From contig PYSS01000027.1 of assembly GCA_003049465.1 (NCBI GenBank), forward strand, positions 1 to 64,000: DNA of 64,000 nucleotides, written 5' to 3'. The notes below the pieces were generated by a model. It was not told the DNA's origin and made no database searches. It saw only the letters and a program-made list of their open reading frames with translations. The position numbers and the translations under genes were made by a program. The DNA is from Magnaporthiopsis rhizophila (Eukaryota; Ascomycota; Sordariomycetes; Magnaporthales; Magnaporthaceae). Position 1 is the first letter of the stretch. The number at the start of each line of letters is the position of its first letter. Shown one piece after another: positions 63,589 to 64,000 of the stretch.

Positions 63589-64000
63589 TTAAGCTCGGGG
63601 GCGCCGTGAAGACCGCGATGGCGGCGGCGGGGCTTGGAAACGGTCAGCGCCGCCACGGGAAAAAGGCAGCGCCGCGAGGAGAGACTGGGCGAGCCCGCTT
63701 GGTCCTCTGAAGACCATGTCGAGACCCCGCGAGCGCGGCCCGGGGGCCGCAGTCCCGGACATCTGCACCGAGCCTCTGATGTCGAAATTGCCGGAATTGG
63801 TGTCCAGCGACTGCTCCACCGTGACCGATCTGCTCTCGAGGAAGCCCCGATGCTGCGCGGGACGTCGGGTCACAGTGGTGGTCTCAGACGCTGAGCGGGC
63901 GCCGCGGCCGCCATCAGATCCCGTGGATGTTGCCGCGCCGCCAGCGCGGGGCGAGGGCGGCTTGTTGGTGTTCCCACCGGCGCTGGCGGGAGCCGGAGCC
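63589..64000 (-). CDS. 3' end of an unrecognised gene (partial)
   Basis: A minus-strand frame stays open from the window edge to a TAA at 63589-63591, giving the last 136 or so residues of a protein whose start lies outside. The sequence is mostly disordered (Gly/Ser/Ala/Pro/Arg), with one more distinctive block, RGFLESRSVTVEQSLDTNSG, continuing NFDIRGSVQMS, and then RGLDMVFRGPSGLAQSLLAAL. Sustained openness without a start codon and a block of non-repetitive sequence support a real C-terminus. I do not recognise it. Confidence 0.45.
   Translation of the reverse strand, partial: APAPASAGGNTNKPPSPRAGGAATSTGSDGGRGARSASETTTVTRRPAQHRGFLESRSVTVEQSLDTNSGNFDIRGSVQMSGTAAPGPRSRGLDMVFRGPSGLAQSLLAALPFSRGGADRFQAPPPPSRSSRRPRA

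Noticed and set aside
63380..63590. Possible 5' LTR and primer-binding site of a retrotransposon (TATAAAAG followed by TGGTGCCTGACGG)
   Set aside because: No second LTR, no gag-like frame downstream on the plus strand, and the facing sequence is better explained as the 3' end of a minus-strand gene.

Overview
The window comes from a filamentous ascomycete fungus (Pezizomycotina, most likely Sordariomycetes). Coding sequence is GC-rich, most genes carry one to three short introns (about 55-115 bp) with GT...AG ends, and intergenic spaces are 1-4 kb. The gene set includes fungal markers: TIM17, a DUG2-type WD40-M20 protein, a PHO-4-type phosphate permease, a Mug190-like SMP/C2 protein and a NACHT-ankyrin NLR. 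Transition mutations that look like repeat-induced point mutation (RIP) occur in one duplicated copy. Exon boundaries below were worked out by hand from splice sites and reading-frame continuity.

Layout. 0-7.5 kb: an AT-rich edge, a repetitive secreted protein (2205-3623), then a gene-poor stretch with long poly-A/T runs and a duplicated exon-intron segment. 7.5-15.1 kb: a secreted protein with an NC motif, a fungal protein of unknown function, a small membrane protein, a signal-peptide-bearing cytidine-deaminase-fold protein and an NmrA-like reductase; the last two converge on a strong hairpin. 16.3-20.6 kb: the Mug190-like lipid-transfer protein. 22-28.4 kb: the most dynamic part. It holds a truncated sugar transporter, a 224-bp element with inverted ends, a NACHT-ankyrin NLR with two single-base frameshifts, a 115-residue helical protein belonging to a duplicated family, and a second decayed copy of the transporter tail. 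28.4-43.7 kb: housekeeping genes (DUG2, TIM17, isoaspartyl peptidase/asparaginase, RecQ helicase, phosphate permease), interrupted at 36.2-37.2 kb by two decayed copies of the 115-residue gene, one holding a nested 172-bp LTR-like insertion.

43.7-64 kb: a long, gene-empty phosphate-permease upstream region with CACGTG sites and rearranged duplicated pieces; a glycosylated mucin-like secreted protein; a J-domain protein; a 111-bp LTR-like insertion with perfect target duplications; a six-cysteine secreted protein; a probably frameshifted unknown gene; a SnoaL-like protein; a polytopic membrane protein; and the 3' end of a gene leaving the window.

The genes do not form one pathway. The point of greatest interest is the dispersed, partly RIP-mutated family built around the 115-residue gene. 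Its copies lie next to the NLR, next to the RecQ promoter and in the 47.7 kb spacer, and it travels with inverted-repeat ends and a sugar-transporter fragment.
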